The position numbers and the translations under genes are program-made. Shown piece after piece: positions 8,304 to 16,576 of a stretch of DNA of 30,261 nucleotides (within the stretch, counting starts at the first letter, position 1; each line of letters begins with the position of its first letter). The notes beneath the pieces are model-generated. The model searched no databases. It was not told the DNA's origin and worked only from the letters and a program-made list of their open reading frames with translations. Origin of the DNA: Cyanobacteria bacterium UBA11153 (GTDB taxonomy: Bacteria > Cyanobacteriota > Cyanobacteriia > Cyanobacteriales > Coleofasciculaceae); NCBI GenBank assembly GCA_003511885.1, contig DOIX01000311.1, positions 1 through 30,261 of the forward strand. The letters run 5' to 3'.

Positions 8304-9413
8304 ATGTTTATTTGGTTATTAAAAAACAAAGCAAATTTATTTAGTCAGAATCAAGATGCTAGAACATTCTGGCTAATTATAGTAACATTTGCTATCGTGA
8401 TTACGCTGGAATATACAACTCCATCAGATTATGTATTTGGCTACCTCTACACCGGACCAATTTTACTTGCGAATCCTCGGTTAAATCGTTCAGCAACTTT
8501 AGTAGTGACGCTATTGGCTTGTACCTTGACTCTATTAAATTTGGTCTTTCCTAATGTAGAACATACAAATCCCGCCACAGTAGCAAATCGATTAATTGCT
8601 ATGATTGCTTTGGTAGTGACAGGTATTTTAAGCAATCGCACTCGTCGTTATGAAGAAGCCATCGCACGTCAAGAGGCTAAATTACGTTCCCAAGAAACAT
8701 TAGCTAGAGTGAGAGAAGATTTTGCCTCCACTCTAACTCACGATCTCAAAACCCCACTATTAGGTGCTATTGAAACCCTAAAATCTCTACAACAAAAACA
8801 TTTTGGTGAAGTAACCCTACCACAGCAAAAAGTATTTACCATGATGATCTCTTCTCACCAATCCACATTGCAAATGGTAGAGACATTACTGGATGTTTAT
8901 CGCAACGACACAGAAGGATTGAAACTTCAGTTAACCGATGTGAATTTAGTCACCTTAGCAGAATATGCGATCGCAACTCTCACTGATTTAGCCTCAACTC
9001 GTCGAGTTTATCTCTGTTTAAGCCATGGTACATCAAACTTTCGCCAATCGATATGGGTGAAAGGAGATCCCTTACAATTGCAGCGAGTTATCAATAATTT
9101 ACTAATTAATAGCATTAACCATTCGCCACGAGGTGGTAAGGTGGAAGTTGTGTTAGAGTCAGATGCTACTAACTCAATAGTGAAAATTATAGATCGTGGA
9201 CCAGGAATTACTCAAAATGAACTTCCTTACTTATTTGAACAATTTTATCAAGGAAATACCCATCGCCAAGCCAAAGGATCTGGTTTAGGTTTATACTTGA
9301 GTCGCCAAATTATTGAAGCCCATGGCGGTACAATTTGGGCAGAAAATCGCACACCTCAAGGTGCTTTATTCGGCTTTCGACTACCTGCTTGTTTTAGGGG
9401 GATTGGGGAGTAG
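8304..9413 (+). CDS. Membrane sensor histidine kinase, candidate Kdp regulator
   Basis: The product is 369 residues. The N-terminal 110 residues form three or four membrane segments (FWLIIVTFAIVITLEY, a YLYTGPILL turn, LVVTLLACTLTLLNLVF, LIAMIALVVTGIL), followed by a coiled linker (111-140). The HisKA domain has FASTLTHDLKTPL with phospho-acceptor His146. The ATPase domain shows the N-box (INNLLINSINHS, about 263-274), DRGPGI (297-302) and GSGLGL (325-330). It has no KdpD-type N-terminal domain. The downstream regulator gene follows after 75 nt on the same strand, and the kdp operon is divergent. The layout suggests that this kinase, with the short KdpD, replaces full-length KdpD. That assignment is inference. 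Confidence 0.88.
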   Translation: MFIWLLKNKANLFSQNQDARTFWLIIVTFAIVITLEYTTPSDYVFGYLYTGPILLANPRLNRSATLVVTLLACTLTLLNLVFPNVEHTNPATVANRLIAMIALVVTGILSNRTRRYEEAIARQEAKLRSQETLARVREDFASTLTHDLKTPLLGAIETLKSLQQKHFGEVTLPQQKVFTMMISSHQSTLQMVETLLDVYRNDTEGLKLQLTDVNLVTLAEYAIATLTDLASTRRVYLCLSHGTSNFRQSIWVKGDPLQLQRVINNLLINSINHSPRGGKVEVVLESDATNSIVKIIDRGPGITQNELPYLFEQFYQGNTHRQAKGSGLGLYLSRQIIEAHGGTIWAENRTPQGALFGFRLPACFRGIGE

Positions 9414-9447
9414 GGAGTGGGGAAACAAGTATAGAAAATAGTTAAGT

Positions 9448-9481
9448 ATTTTAACAACCAACAACCAACAACCAACAACCA
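9448..9481. repeat. AACAACC tandem heptamers before the response regulator
   Basis: About four head-to-tail copies of ACAACCA end directly at the response-regulator start. They are the STRR class of cyanobacterial heptamer. They occupy the place where a Shine-Dalgarno would be, and none is visible for the next gene. Confidence 0.75.
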
Positions 9482-9488
9482 ATGACAA

Positions 9489-10166
9489 ATGACAAATTTA
9501 CGAATTTTACTGGTAGAAGATGATGAACTATTTCGCCTGGGATTATCAGTGCGATTACAATCGGCAGGATTGGATATTGTGGGAGAGGCGATAGATGGAG
9601 AAACAGCGGTAGAATTAACCAATCAGTACCTACCAGATGTGGTATTGTTGGATGTGGGTTTACCAGGAATTGGTGGTGTTGAAGCTTGTCGTCAAATTAA
9701 ACAACAGCATCCAGAAATACCAGTTTTAGTCTTAACCTCCCATTCTCAAAAATCTCTAATTGAAAGGTTAATTGCAGCAGGTGCGTCAGGATACTGTCTC
9801 AAAGGAATTGAAGCAAAATTACTAATTTTAGCACTGGAATCTGTAGTAGCAGGCGCATCATGGTGGGATCGAGTTTGTACGGCAGAAATTCGGGAGGCTG
9901 TCACAAATAGTGTATCAGCAAACAGTGTGCCAACCTTAGAGAAAATGGAGGAAGAATTTCTCAATCCACTAACTCAGCGAGAAGAAGAAATTTTGGCGCT
10001 AATTGCAGCCGGAAAGACTAATCAAGAAATTGCTGAATTTTTGCACATTGCTACGGGTACGGTACGAGTTCATGTTCATACTATTTTACAAAAACTAGAT
10101 GTGCGCGATCGCACTCAAGCGGCTGTTTTAGCGATCCGAAAAGGGTTGGTTTCTCCAGAGATATAA
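9489..10166 (+). CDS. NarL/LuxR-family response regulator
   Basis: The 225-residue product has a receiver domain with the acidic pocket EDDE (10-13), phospho-acceptor Asp55 (VVLLDVGLPG), Thr83 (VLTSH) and Lys105 (YCLKG), then a LuxR-type helix-turn-helix from about 158 to 222 (LTQREEEILALIAAGKTNQEI... TVRVHVHTILQKLDV). It would act as a phosphorylation-controlled DNA-binding regulator. It is downstream of the histidine kinase on the same strand, so the two form a pair. Classical KdpE is an OmpR-type regulator, so a NarL-type partner next to kdp is unusual. The start at 9,489 (MTNLRILLVEDD) is set by receiver homology. An ATG seven bases earlier is in another frame. Confidence 0.9.
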   Translation: MTNLRILLVEDDELFRLGLSVRLQSAGLDIVGEAIDGETAVELTNQYLPDVVLLDVGLPGIGGVEACRQIKQQHPEIPVLVLTSHSQKSLIERLIAAGASGYCLKGIEAKLLILALESVVAGASWWDRVCTAEIREAVTNSVSANSVPTLEKMEEEFLNPLTQREEEILALIAAGKTNQEIAEFLHIATGTVRVHVHTILQKLDVRDRTQAAVLAIRKGLVSPEI

Positions 10167-10191
10167 GATGGGAATTAGAACTATATTTATG

Positions 10192-11448
10192 CTATGCTTT
10201 AAATACCATCGCGGGATCGAGTCTGGTAACTTTCTGAATCGCAAAAATCGCCGAACCAACACACATCCCTACCGTTATCCCCAAAACTGCGATCGCGGAT
10301 ACGGGCGTAATTAAAATTAAAATACCTTCACTGACAAATGCCCAATAAGCCACCCCATAACAGAGTACCATACCGGGAATATAACCAAACACCGCCATCC
10401 AAAGTGCCTGTTCGATAATGACACCATAAATTGTCCAATCTGATGCGCCAATTGCCTTCAATGTCCCAAATTCTTTAAGATGATCTAATACAGAGGAATA
10501 AAGAATTTGTCCGACAATAATTATCCCGACAATCACACCAACAACTGCACCCAAACCTAAAACGAACCCAACTCCGGTTCGCTTTTGCCAAAAGGTTTGA
10601 TTTTTTTCTAGTAATTCTTCACGAGAATAAGCGCGGGTATTGGGTAAACTGGCCTGAAGTTTCTTTTTTAGTTTCTCAATATCTTCACCTGGTTTTACTT
10701 TAATTAAAACATAAGTAATTAGATCCGATGCTACTAATTTATTGGGTGGAGGCGGCGCTGTGGTTAGCGCGGCTAAATCCGATGGGGCTGTGTAACTATT
10801 CGTGCAGCTAAATTGTTGGGATTTTGATGGTAATTGGCAAGATAAGCTGGAAGTTTGACCGGAAGTTAAAATAGTATTGGCTGTTTCTAATGACATGAAT
10901 GTGAAAGCATTAGAGACAATTGATTTATTTCCTTCAGTAAAGCCAACTACTTGCGAGGGGAAGGAATTGACTTGTATTTTATCGCCAATCTTCTTAATAC
11001 TTAGGGAATCTTGATTTTTCTTATCCACTATCAGCGTATAAGGCTTTTTTAGTTCATCGACACTACCCTCACTGATATTTACTGGTGTAAATAATTGTCC
11101 TTTAATATCGAATCCGATAATTCTTGCTCTGGTAATTTCTCCTTGGGGAGGCCGCCACAATGCTCCACTAAAAATTAACGGTTCCGCTATTTTTACTCCT
11201 TCTATTTTCCGCGCATCCAACACGTAAGATGCCGGGATTGGCAATGTCATTTCTAGCTGGACTAATGTATCTGAGGAAACCCAAATATCAGCATCAGAAT
11301 TGTAGATTAATTGACCTGTTGAGCGAGTAAATCCGTTAAAAATACCTGTTTGGAGGGTAACTAAGCTAACAGCAAACATGATTCCTGCTTGCGCTACTAA
11401 AAAGCGAGGAATATCATTTAGTAAGTTTTTCCGAGCAAGAGATACCAT
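10192..11448 (-). CDS. ABC transporter permease, DevC/MacB (FtsX-like) type
   Basis: The 418-residue protein has the four-helix plan of FtsX-like permeases: one N-terminal helix (about 16-38), a large periplasmic domain (40-290) and three C-terminal helices (about 294-318, 342-365, 380-403). After helix two comes the family signature SSVLDHLKEFGTLKAIGAS, and the end is VTRLDPAMVFKA. It most resembles cyanobacterial DevC, which works with a DevA ATPase and a DevB adaptor in export across the envelope. No devA or devB is adjacent, so its partners are elsewhere. Two Cys residues (204, 215) in a Ser/Gln/Pro-rich insert of the periplasmic domain could form a disulfide. The gene is convergent with the response regulator (25 nt apart). 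Confidence 0.85.
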   Translation of the reverse strand: MVSLARKNLLNDIPRFLVAQAGIMFAVSLVTLQTGIFNGFTRSTGQLIYNSDADIWVSSDTLVQLEMTLPIPASYVLDARKIEGVKIAEPLIFSGALWRPPQGEITRARIIGFDIKGQLFTPVNISEGSVDELKKPYTLIVDKKNQDSLSIKKIGDKIQVNSFPSQVVGFTEGNKSIVSNAFTFMSLETANTILTSGQTSSLSCQLPSKSQQFSCTNSYTAPSDLAALTTAPPPPNKLVASDLITYVLIKVKPGEDIEKLKKKLQASLPNTRAYSREELLEKNQTFWQKRTGVGFVLGLGAVVGVIVGIIIVGQILYSSVLDHLKEFGTLKAIGASDWTIYGVIIEQALWMAVFGYIPGMVLCYGVAYWAFVSEGILILITPVSAIAVLGITVGMCVGSAIFAIQKVTRLDPAMVFKA

Positions 11449-11489
11449 GTTTGTGATTGGCTAATTGCTAATGGTTAATTGTTAAATGT

Positions 11490-11559
11490 CCAAGCTTCGC
11501 TAACATCCACCTGCTGAAGCAAGGTGGATGTTAGCTTCTATGATGTTTTGGTAGCTTGG
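11490..11559. repeat. Nested palindrome between the yciI-like gene and the permease gene
   Basis: The inner arms GCTAACATCCACCT (11,499-11,512) and AGGTGGATGTTAGC (11,522-11,535) are perfect 14-base complements around a 9-base loop. The outer arms CCAAGCT (11,490-11,496) and AGCTTGG (11,553-11,559) are also perfect. No T-run follows on either strand, so it is not a classic terminator. It looks like a mobile palindromic repeat, and could still act on mRNA ends. Confidence 0.75.
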
Positions 11560-11568
11560 GTTTCCCCT

Positions 11569-11838
11569 TTAAATTGCTTGAATCCACTCCTTGACAGAAT
11601 ATTCTGTCCAAATTCCATTTTGCCAATAAGGATCTCCTTCAACTAATTGAATCACAGTAGCTTCATCTTCTGCTTCATAAATAGCAAAAACTTTAGTTAA
11701 ATCCTGGGTAGGCCCAATTGTAATCAAAACACCAGATTCTTTTTGCTTTGCTAAACCATCTAAATGAGATTGTCGGTAAGGAGTACGTTTTTCTAAAACG
11801 TCTTCACAGTAGCTTCCCCACATTACATATTTAGCCAT
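11569..11838 (-). CDS. YciI-like family protein
   Basis: The 89-residue single-domain protein opens MAKYVMWGSYCEDVLEKRTP, has the R-x-x-HLDGL motif of YciI-related proteins (His25) and the core GVLITIGP...AIYEAEDEATVIQLVEGDPYWQNGIW. These are small dimeric alpha/beta-barrel proteins. Some take part in degradation or dehydrochlorination reactions, but most have no known substrate. It appears monocistronic, since a palindromic repeat separates it from the permease gene. Function cannot be predicted further. Confidence 0.85.
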   Translation of the reverse strand: MAKYVMWGSYCEDVLEKRTPYRQSHLDGLAKQKESGVLITIGPTQDLTKVFAIYEAEDEATVIQLVEGDPYWQNGIWTEYSVKEWIQAI

Positions 11839-11983
11839 AATTTGTGGTTGATTGTTAGTTGTTGGTTGTAGTTATTGGTTATTTGGCTATCGCCGCTCGA
11901 ACGAGTTTCAAATATGGACTGAAAGATGGGATCTAAAATAGGCTGTGCCAGGGTTTTAGCCATAGTTATTGCCCAGTCAGACT

Positions 11984-12005
11984 TCCTCTCCTAACTAGGA
12001 GAGGA
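11984..12005. repeat. Perfect hairpin downstream of msrB
   Basis: The arms TCCTCTCCTA and TAGGAGAGGA are perfect 10-base complements separated by AC, 18 nt beyond the msrB stop. No U-tract follows on the msrB strand, so it may protect the mRNA 3' end rather than stop transcription. It belongs to the CTCTCC/GGAGAG hairpin style also seen near 1,325 and 24,530. Confidence 0.55.
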
Positions 12006-12022
12006 AATCGATTTGACGAGAT

Positions 12023-12430
12023 TTAGCCGGGAATAAACTTTAGGGAAACACCATTCATACAATAGCGTTGCCCAGTTGGTGCTGGCCCATCATTAAATAC
12101 ATGGCCTAAATGCCCGCCACAGCGACTGCAATGGACTTCGATGCGAGTCATAAAAAAAGAGCGATCCACAGATGTTGCGATTGCGCCTTCAATGGGAGCG
12201 TAGAAACTAGGCCATCCCGTACCGCTATTGTATTTAGTTTCTGAGGAAAATAAGGGTAAATCGCACCCAGCACAGACAAAAGTACCCTTGCCATATTCTT
12301 TATCCAAGGGACTAGTAAATGCTCTTTCCGTTCCATGTTTGCGCAGTACATCAAACGCTTCTGGCGTTAAAATTTCGCGCCATTCTTTTTCTGTTTTCGT
12401 AATCTCAAATTCACTCTTTGACGTTGCCAT
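12023..12430 (-). CDS. msrB: Peptide-methionine (R)-S-oxide reductase MsrB
   Basis: The 135-residue protein reduces the R-sulfoxide of methionine in oxidised proteins and belongs to the zinc-binding MsrB class. Two CxxC pairs bind zinc: Cys53/Cys56 ([11 protein letters not shown]) and Cys101/Cys104 ([13 protein letters not shown]). The catalytic Cys124 is in [13 protein letters not shown]. The substrate motifs SGTGWPSF and [11 protein letters not shown] are intact. Other MsrB proteins have RYCINSASL at the active site, and RYCMNGVSL here is a mild variant. It looks monocistronic. The cytosolic location is inferred from the lack of a signal peptide. Confidence 0.96.
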   Translation of the reverse strand: MATSKSEFEITKTEKEWREILTPEAFDVLRKHGTERAFTSPLDKEYGKGTFVCAGCDLPLFSSETKYNSGTGWPSFYAPIEGAIATSVDRSFFMTRIEVHCSRCGGHLGHVFNDGPAPTGQRYCMNGVSLKFIPG

Positions 12431-12563
12431 AACTTTTGCTCTTGGTAAATAATGCGATCGAGATCCCGTGCTAATTGATACTGCGGCAGCTTGTCAAAGC
12501 TGTCGTTTCCTCATTTATCCCCTTTTCGGTCATAATCTTATTATCACCGAAAATTAACAACTA

Positions 12564-13895
12564 ATGAGCGCCAAACCCAAAATTATTGTCCTAGATGACG
12601 ATCCAACAGGTTCCCAAACCGTCCATAGTTGCCTCTTGCTAACCCGTTGGGATCTAGACACATTGCAACTGGGACTTAGAGATGATTCCCCCATCTTTTT
12701 TATTTTAACAAATACCAGAGCGCTGACACCAGAACAAGCAACATCTGTAACTAGAGAAGTCTGCCATAACCTGAAAATAGCCTTAGATGCTGAAAGGATA
12801 ACAGATTTCCTCGTAGTCAGTCGTTCTGACTCCACCTTACGCGGACATTACCCAGTAGAAACCGACGTAATTGCTGAAGAAGTAGGCCCATTTGACGCTC
12901 ATTTTCTAGTGCCTGCCTTCTTTGAAGGCGGAAGAATTACCAAAGAAAGCATCCATTATCTCATGATAGATGGTATTCCCACACCCGTCCACGAAACCGA
13001 ATTTGCCCGCGACTCCGTTTTTAGCTATCACTATAGCTATTTGCCAGATTATGTGGAAGAAAAAACCAAAAGTCGCATCAAAAGTAATGATGTAGAGCGA
13101 TTTCTCCTCGGTGATATTCGCCAAGGCAGCTTACCACGCCTTCAACAACTAACTAACAATCAATGTTGCGTAGTCGATGGTGAAAATCAAGCCGACTTAG
13201 ATAACTTTGCCACCGATATTTTAACCGCCGCCGCCCAAGGCAAACATTTCTTATTTCGCTCTGCTGCCAGTATCTTAACATCCCTTGCCAATCTTGGCCC
13301 CCAACCCGTAGCCGCAGAAGATATGGCGCAATACGTGAGAGAAGGAAAACCAGGAGCGGTAATTGTCGGTTCCCACGTCAAGAAAACAACCCAACAATTA
13401 GAAAATCTTCTCAAAGTACCGGGAATTGTTGGTGTGGAAGTAGATGTGGCGCATTTACTAGATGAATCAGGAATCCCAAGGGCTGAATTATTGGAAAATA
13501 CCCTAAAACTAGTTCGAGAAATTCACGAAAATGGCAATACTCCAGTAGTTTATACCAGTCGCCAAGAACTAGTATTCCCAGATGTCGAAACCAGGCTAAA
13601 TTTCGGTTTAGCCGTTTCCGCATTACTTATGGATATTGTCCGTGGCTTACCCGATGATATCGGATTTTTAATTAGCAAAGGTGGGATTACTTCCAATGAT
13701 GTCTTAAGTACAGGATTATCATTAAGAGCCGCCAGGTTACTCGGTCAAATTATTCCTGGATGCTCAGTTGTACGCACCCCCGAAGATCATCCTTTATTTC
13801 CTAATTTACCAGTGGTACTATTTCCTGGTAATGTGGGAGATACTGATGCTTTAGCCACAACTTACCAAAGATTTCTGGCTAATTATAGCAGTTGA
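12564..13895 (+). CDS. Four-carbon acid sugar kinase family protein (DUF1537)
   Basis: The 443-residue protein starts with the family signature KIIVLDDDPTGSQTVHS (Asp11-13). It also has VVSRSDSTLRGHYPVE (substrate-binding domain), FVPAFFEGGR-like VPAFFEGGRITKESIHY, and a C-terminal nucleotide-binding part with LISKGGITSNDVLSTGLSL and VVLFPGNVGDTDAL. Characterised relatives (OtnK, DtnK, YgbK) phosphorylate four-carbon sugar acids such as threonate or erythronate. The usual partner genes (dehydrogenase, aldolase, isomerase) are absent here, so the substrate in this organism is open. It is divergent from msrB, with about 133 nt between them. Confidence 0.9.
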   Translation: MSAKPKIIVLDDDPTGSQTVHSCLLLTRWDLDTLQLGLRDDSPIFFILTNTRALTPEQATSVTREVCHNLKIALDAERITDFLVVSRSDSTLRGHYPVETDVIAEEVGPFDAHFLVPAFFEGGRITKESIHYLMIDGIPTPVHETEFARDSVFSYHYSYLPDYVEEKTKSRIKSNDVERFLLGDIRQGSLPRLQQLTNNQCCVVDGENQADLDNFATDILTAAAQGKHFLFRSAASILTSLANLGPQPVAAEDMAQYVREGKPGAVIVGSHVKKTTQQLENLLKVPGIVGVEVDVAHLLDESGIPRAELLENTLKLVREIHENGNTPVVYTSRQELVFPDVETRLNFGLAVSALLMDIVRGLPDDIGFLISKGGITSNDVLSTGLSLRAARLLGQIIPGCSVVRTPEDHPLFPNLPVVLFPGNVGDTDALATTYQRFLANYSS

Positions 13896-13906
13896 CAGTT
13901 GACAAT

Positions 13907-14008
13907 TATAGCCATGGCAATCAAATCTTTGATGAGGCAAGGGTACAAGGCTCTCTTGATGACTTTATTTATGTCAATCCCGATGTAGCGGTTGCGATAA
14001 TCAATTAG
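13907..14008 (+). pseudogene. Possible gene remnant ending VNPDVAVAIIN
   Basis: One frame of this spacer has no internal stop and reads ...SLDDFIYVNPDVAVAIIN then TAG. It has no start codon or ribosome-binding site of its own. The F-x-Y-x-NPDV-A pattern resembles short repeats found at the ends of some large cyanobacterial surface or calcium-binding proteins. This could be the 3' end of a decayed gene. The evidence is weak. Confidence 0.25.
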
Positions 14009-14021
14009 TAGTTGGACTAAA

Positions 14022-14052
14022 GTAGGGTGCGTTATCCTCAAGCTAACGCACC
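14022..14052. repeat. GGTGCGTTA palindrome, inverted copy
   Basis: Arms GGTGCGTTA (14,026-14,034) and TAACGCACC (14,044-14,052) flank a 9-base loop, preceded by GTAG. This is the reverse-oriented relative of the copies at 8,180-8,266, with the same arms, the same loop length and a shared CAAGC in the loop. Confidence 0.8.
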
Positions 14053-14128
14053 ATTTCCACTACCAGCAGCTACCTTTTAATTCTGCATTTAATTAAAATA
14101 ATTCTCGAAAATATCAATTATCAGTCAG

Positions 14129-14236
14129 GTGAATTTGGGGAGAATTTTCTACTCTCTTAGGCAAGAAATCGATAATCCAGATAATGGAGAAACCGCCGGA
14201 GTAGAGATATACAAACCACAAGATTTTCTGCCATAA
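14129..14236 (+). CDS. Short ORF or gene remnant upstream of the acidic protein
   Basis: A GTG-started frame of 35 codons reads VNLGRIFYSLRQEIDNPD and ends in GVEIYKPQDFLP. The frame is open back to a stop at 14,099-14,101. The amino-acid mix looks protein-like rather than random, but there is no clear Shine-Dalgarno and no family I recognise. It ends 21 nt before the next gene. It may be the tail of a lost gene, or a genuine small protein. Confidence 0.3.
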   Translation: MNLGRIFYSLRQEIDNPDNGETAGVEIYKPQDFLP

Positions 14237-14257
14237 AGATAATTAGGAGATTCTGAG

Positions 14258-14800
14258 ATGACAATGGAACATAAAGCATTTATACTTGATTACAACGCCT
14301 TTAGAGAAGAAATAAGTGATAGCCTACAAAAGGCACTTTTAACAGGCGATCTAGATTCTCTCATCGACTTCATCAATATGAATATAGACTCTCTAAAAGA
14401 TTCTTATGAAGGTCAACCTTTGGACTATTCGTGGGAAACCATGATCGAACTAAAGGATGCTCATCAATATGGTGATTTTGCTTTGACAAAGTTCTACAAT
14501 CCAGCACATAGTATTGGTCTTGGATATGAATGGGAAGACATCCAAAACATTTTAAGTTCAGAATTAGATGAGACATCGTTATCCATGATTCTAGGGGAAC
14601 CTTTTGGTTCAGAAAATAATTATTTCGATCCCGGCAAAATGGGTTCGTACTTTCAGTCACCAGAGCAAGTTAAAAAAAATTGGCAAATAATTCAAAATCT
14701 GGTTAAATTCAAGTTCAAAAAAATCGATAACCTGTCTATACTGATAGGAATGTTTCAGCAAGCTGTAGCTATCGAACAAGGTCTTTACATAACCTTTTAA
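14258..14800 (+). CDS. Acidic hypothetical protein
   Basis: The 180-residue protein is soluble (no signal peptide or membrane segment). It is strongly acidic, with many Asp and Glu and very few Arg, and appears mostly helical. An AGGAG lies 8 nt before the ATG at 14,258; a second ATG is two codons later. I do not recognise a family. Readable features are an N-terminal helical part (FREEISDSLQKALLTGDLDSL), a Trp/Tyr-rich middle (YSWETMIEL, GYEWEDIQ) and a GSENNYFDPGKMGSYF loop. Small acidic proteins of this form are often immunity or inhibitor proteins of toxins, but no toxin gene is present beside it apart from the possible remnant upstream. That function is therefore speculation. Confidence 0.7.
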   Translation: MTMEHKAFILDYNAFREEISDSLQKALLTGDLDSLIDFINMNIDSLKDSYEGQPLDYSWETMIELKDAHQYGDFALTKFYNPAHSIGLGYEWEDIQNILSSELDETSLSMILGEPFGSENNYFDPGKMGSYFQSPEQVKKNWQIIQNLVKFKFKKIDNLSILIGMFQQAVAIEQGLYITF

Positions 14801-14868
14801 TGCGACTTAGACACGGAAGAGTTGAGCTGAAATATTCATCTTTAAAGCTGAGATTTATTTAGCTGTAA

Positions 14869-16407
14869 TCAGCAAGAATGCAAGCGAGTTAGGAGCAAAA
14901 TAATTTCATCAATTGCCTGACGGAGACTTACAGATGGCTGAGTCGCTTGATTTAGCATAATGCTGAAGACTAGCGGTTGATAATTAGGAGTATCTAAATA
15001 TCCAGAAAGGGCTGATATTCCTGTCATGCTTCCTGTTTTTCCGTGAAGGATACCCTGGGCTGGTGTATCGCGAAAGCGGCGACTTAGAGTACCGTTAATG
15101 CCACTGATGGATAAAGATGATTTATAAATATTAGCTTGTGGTGTTTTTGCCATTACTTGAAGAGTTTGGACTAGGGCGGTGGGGGTGACTAGATTTTGGC
15201 GAGATAATCCTGCGCCATCGGCTTGAATATAGCTTTCTGGATTAATTCCTAATTGGGTGAGGGTGGCTTTTATTTCTACTAATCCGACTTCTGCAGTTGA
15301 TTTGTTATTGTTGTTTTGGGTAATGGAGCCAAGGGTGCGTAATAGGGCTTCTCCATAAAGATTATTACTATTTTGATTGGTTTCTCTTATGAGTGCGGCT
15401 AATGGTGGAGATGTTATTGTGGCTAATTCTGGTTCATTTTGATGATTTTCCTGGAATGAAATAGAGGCATTTTCTACTGTAATTCCCTCAATGGCGAGGA
15501 TGTTTTGAAAATGGGCTAAAAAATATGAGCTGGGGTCAAGAATTGCGACGGAGGTTGTAATTGGTTTGCTTTCCAGAGGTAATTCACCGCTAATTTCCAA
15601 TATTGGTTTGCCGAAAATACTATTAATTTCGATAAAACTTGATGATTCGGGTTGAGAGGTGATGGTATTATTTTGGATTTGCCATTGTTTGGCTGCGATA
15701 GAATCTTCCCAGGTGATTTGGAGGGGTTGTCCTAAAGATTGGGGTGATAGTGTTAGCGATGCGGCATTTTGATTGAGAATTAGGCTATTTACTGATGTGC
15801 CGTAGTCGGTTGAGATATCTCCCCATTCCCATGTGGGGTTAATTGTGGGTTGGCTGAAGTAATTTTCTTCTACTATAAGTTGTTGGATGTGACGAATTCC
15901 TTGCTGTTTTATTTGTTTGGCTAAGTCTTTTAATCCCTCTTCAGTTAAACTGGGATCTCCTCTACCTACTAGACGCAATAATTTGATAGTTTCGTCGGTG
16001 AGTTGGTTGAGGTGGGAGGAGGGTAATTTTTGATTTGTACTCCTGCCATAAATAGATGTTTTAATCCGAAAGTCAGGACCGAGTCGGTGTAAAGCGGCGG
16101 CGGTGGTGAGTAGTTTGATATTAGAGGCTGGGATAAAATAGCGATCGCTATCGTGGCTGTAGAGAATCTGATTCCCTGATTGGGTTTGGATGAGAATCCC
16201 CCAACGAGCATAGCGAAATTCTGGACGATTGGTGATGGATTCAATTGCTTGGGGCAAATGGGCAGGGCAAATATCCTGAGATGCCTCTATGGGAATGGGC
16301 GGATTGACTTGAGCCGAAGAGGGTTTTTGTCTGACTGCTAAATTGACTTCAAGCAATAGCAGGAGTAAGCTCAGGGGTTTCCCTAAAGCGAGTAAGCGAT
16401 CGCGCAT
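14869..16407 (-). CDS. dacB: D-alanyl-D-alanine carboxypeptidase/endopeptidase, PBP4 (peptidase S13)
   Basis: The 512-residue protein trims peptidoglycan stem peptides or cross-links in the periplasm and is a penicillin target. The penicillin-binding motifs are complete: SxxK at 95-98 (SNIK, catalytic Ser95), SxN as SNN at 347-349, and KTG at 457-459 (HGKTGSMTG). The N-terminus has a hydrophobic stretch (about 11-24, LSLLLLLLEVNLAV) acting as a signal peptide or anchor. The large insert between the first two motifs, typical of S13 enzymes, is present (about 120-335), including GRGDPSLTEEGL. The end of the gene faces the acidic protein's 3' end. The start is the ATG at 16,407; an upstream signal was not resolved. 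Confidence 0.95.
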   Translation of the reverse strand: MRDRLLALGKPLSLLLLLLEVNLAVRQKPSSAQVNPPIPIEASQDICPAHLPQAIESITNRPEFRYARWGILIQTQSGNQILYSHDSDRYFIPASNIKLLTTAAALHRLGPDFRIKTSIYGRSTNQKLPSSHLNQLTDETIKLLRLVGRGDPSLTEEGLKDLAKQIKQQGIRHIQQLIVEENYFSQPTINPTWEWGDISTDYGTSVNSLILNQNAASLTLSPQSLGQPLQITWEDSIAAKQWQIQNNTITSQPESSSFIEINSIFGKPILEISGELPLESKPITTSVAILDPSSYFLAHFQNILAIEGITVENASISFQENHQNEPELATITSPPLAALIRETNQNSNNLYGEALLRTLGSITQNNNNKSTAEVGLVEIKATLTQLGINPESYIQADGAGLSRQNLVTPTALVQTLQVMAKTPQANIYKSSLSISGINGTLSRRFRDTPAQGILHGKTGSMTGISALSGYLDTPNYQPLVFSIMLNQATQPSVSLRQAIDEIILLLTRLHSC

Positions 16408-16576
16408 TTGTAATTTTATGTTAAGTTTGGATGGAGTTGTTGGTGATCAAGCTCCTTTTATGAAGTTACGATAAAGAATGCTCCCAGATTTTTAAAGATT
16501 CTGTAAAGATTGAGGCATTGGGCTTCCCATCCTCTTGACTTCCTGTGAAGATAGATATTGAAAAATGTTGGTATCA

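Noticed and set aside
1..8960. Absence of HIP1 (GCGATCGC) across the kdp operon as a sign of transfer
   Set aside because: All 13 sites lie after 8,966, but gaps of almost 6 kb also occur at 10,297-16,140, so the clumping is not convincing without genome-wide statistics.
9482..9520. Alternative ATG seven bases before the response-regulator start
   Set aside because: It is out of frame with the receiver domain and would give only a short peptide.
11984..12005. Rho-independent terminator of msrB
   Set aside because: The hairpin is strong but no T-run follows on the msrB strand, so I list it only as a palindrome.
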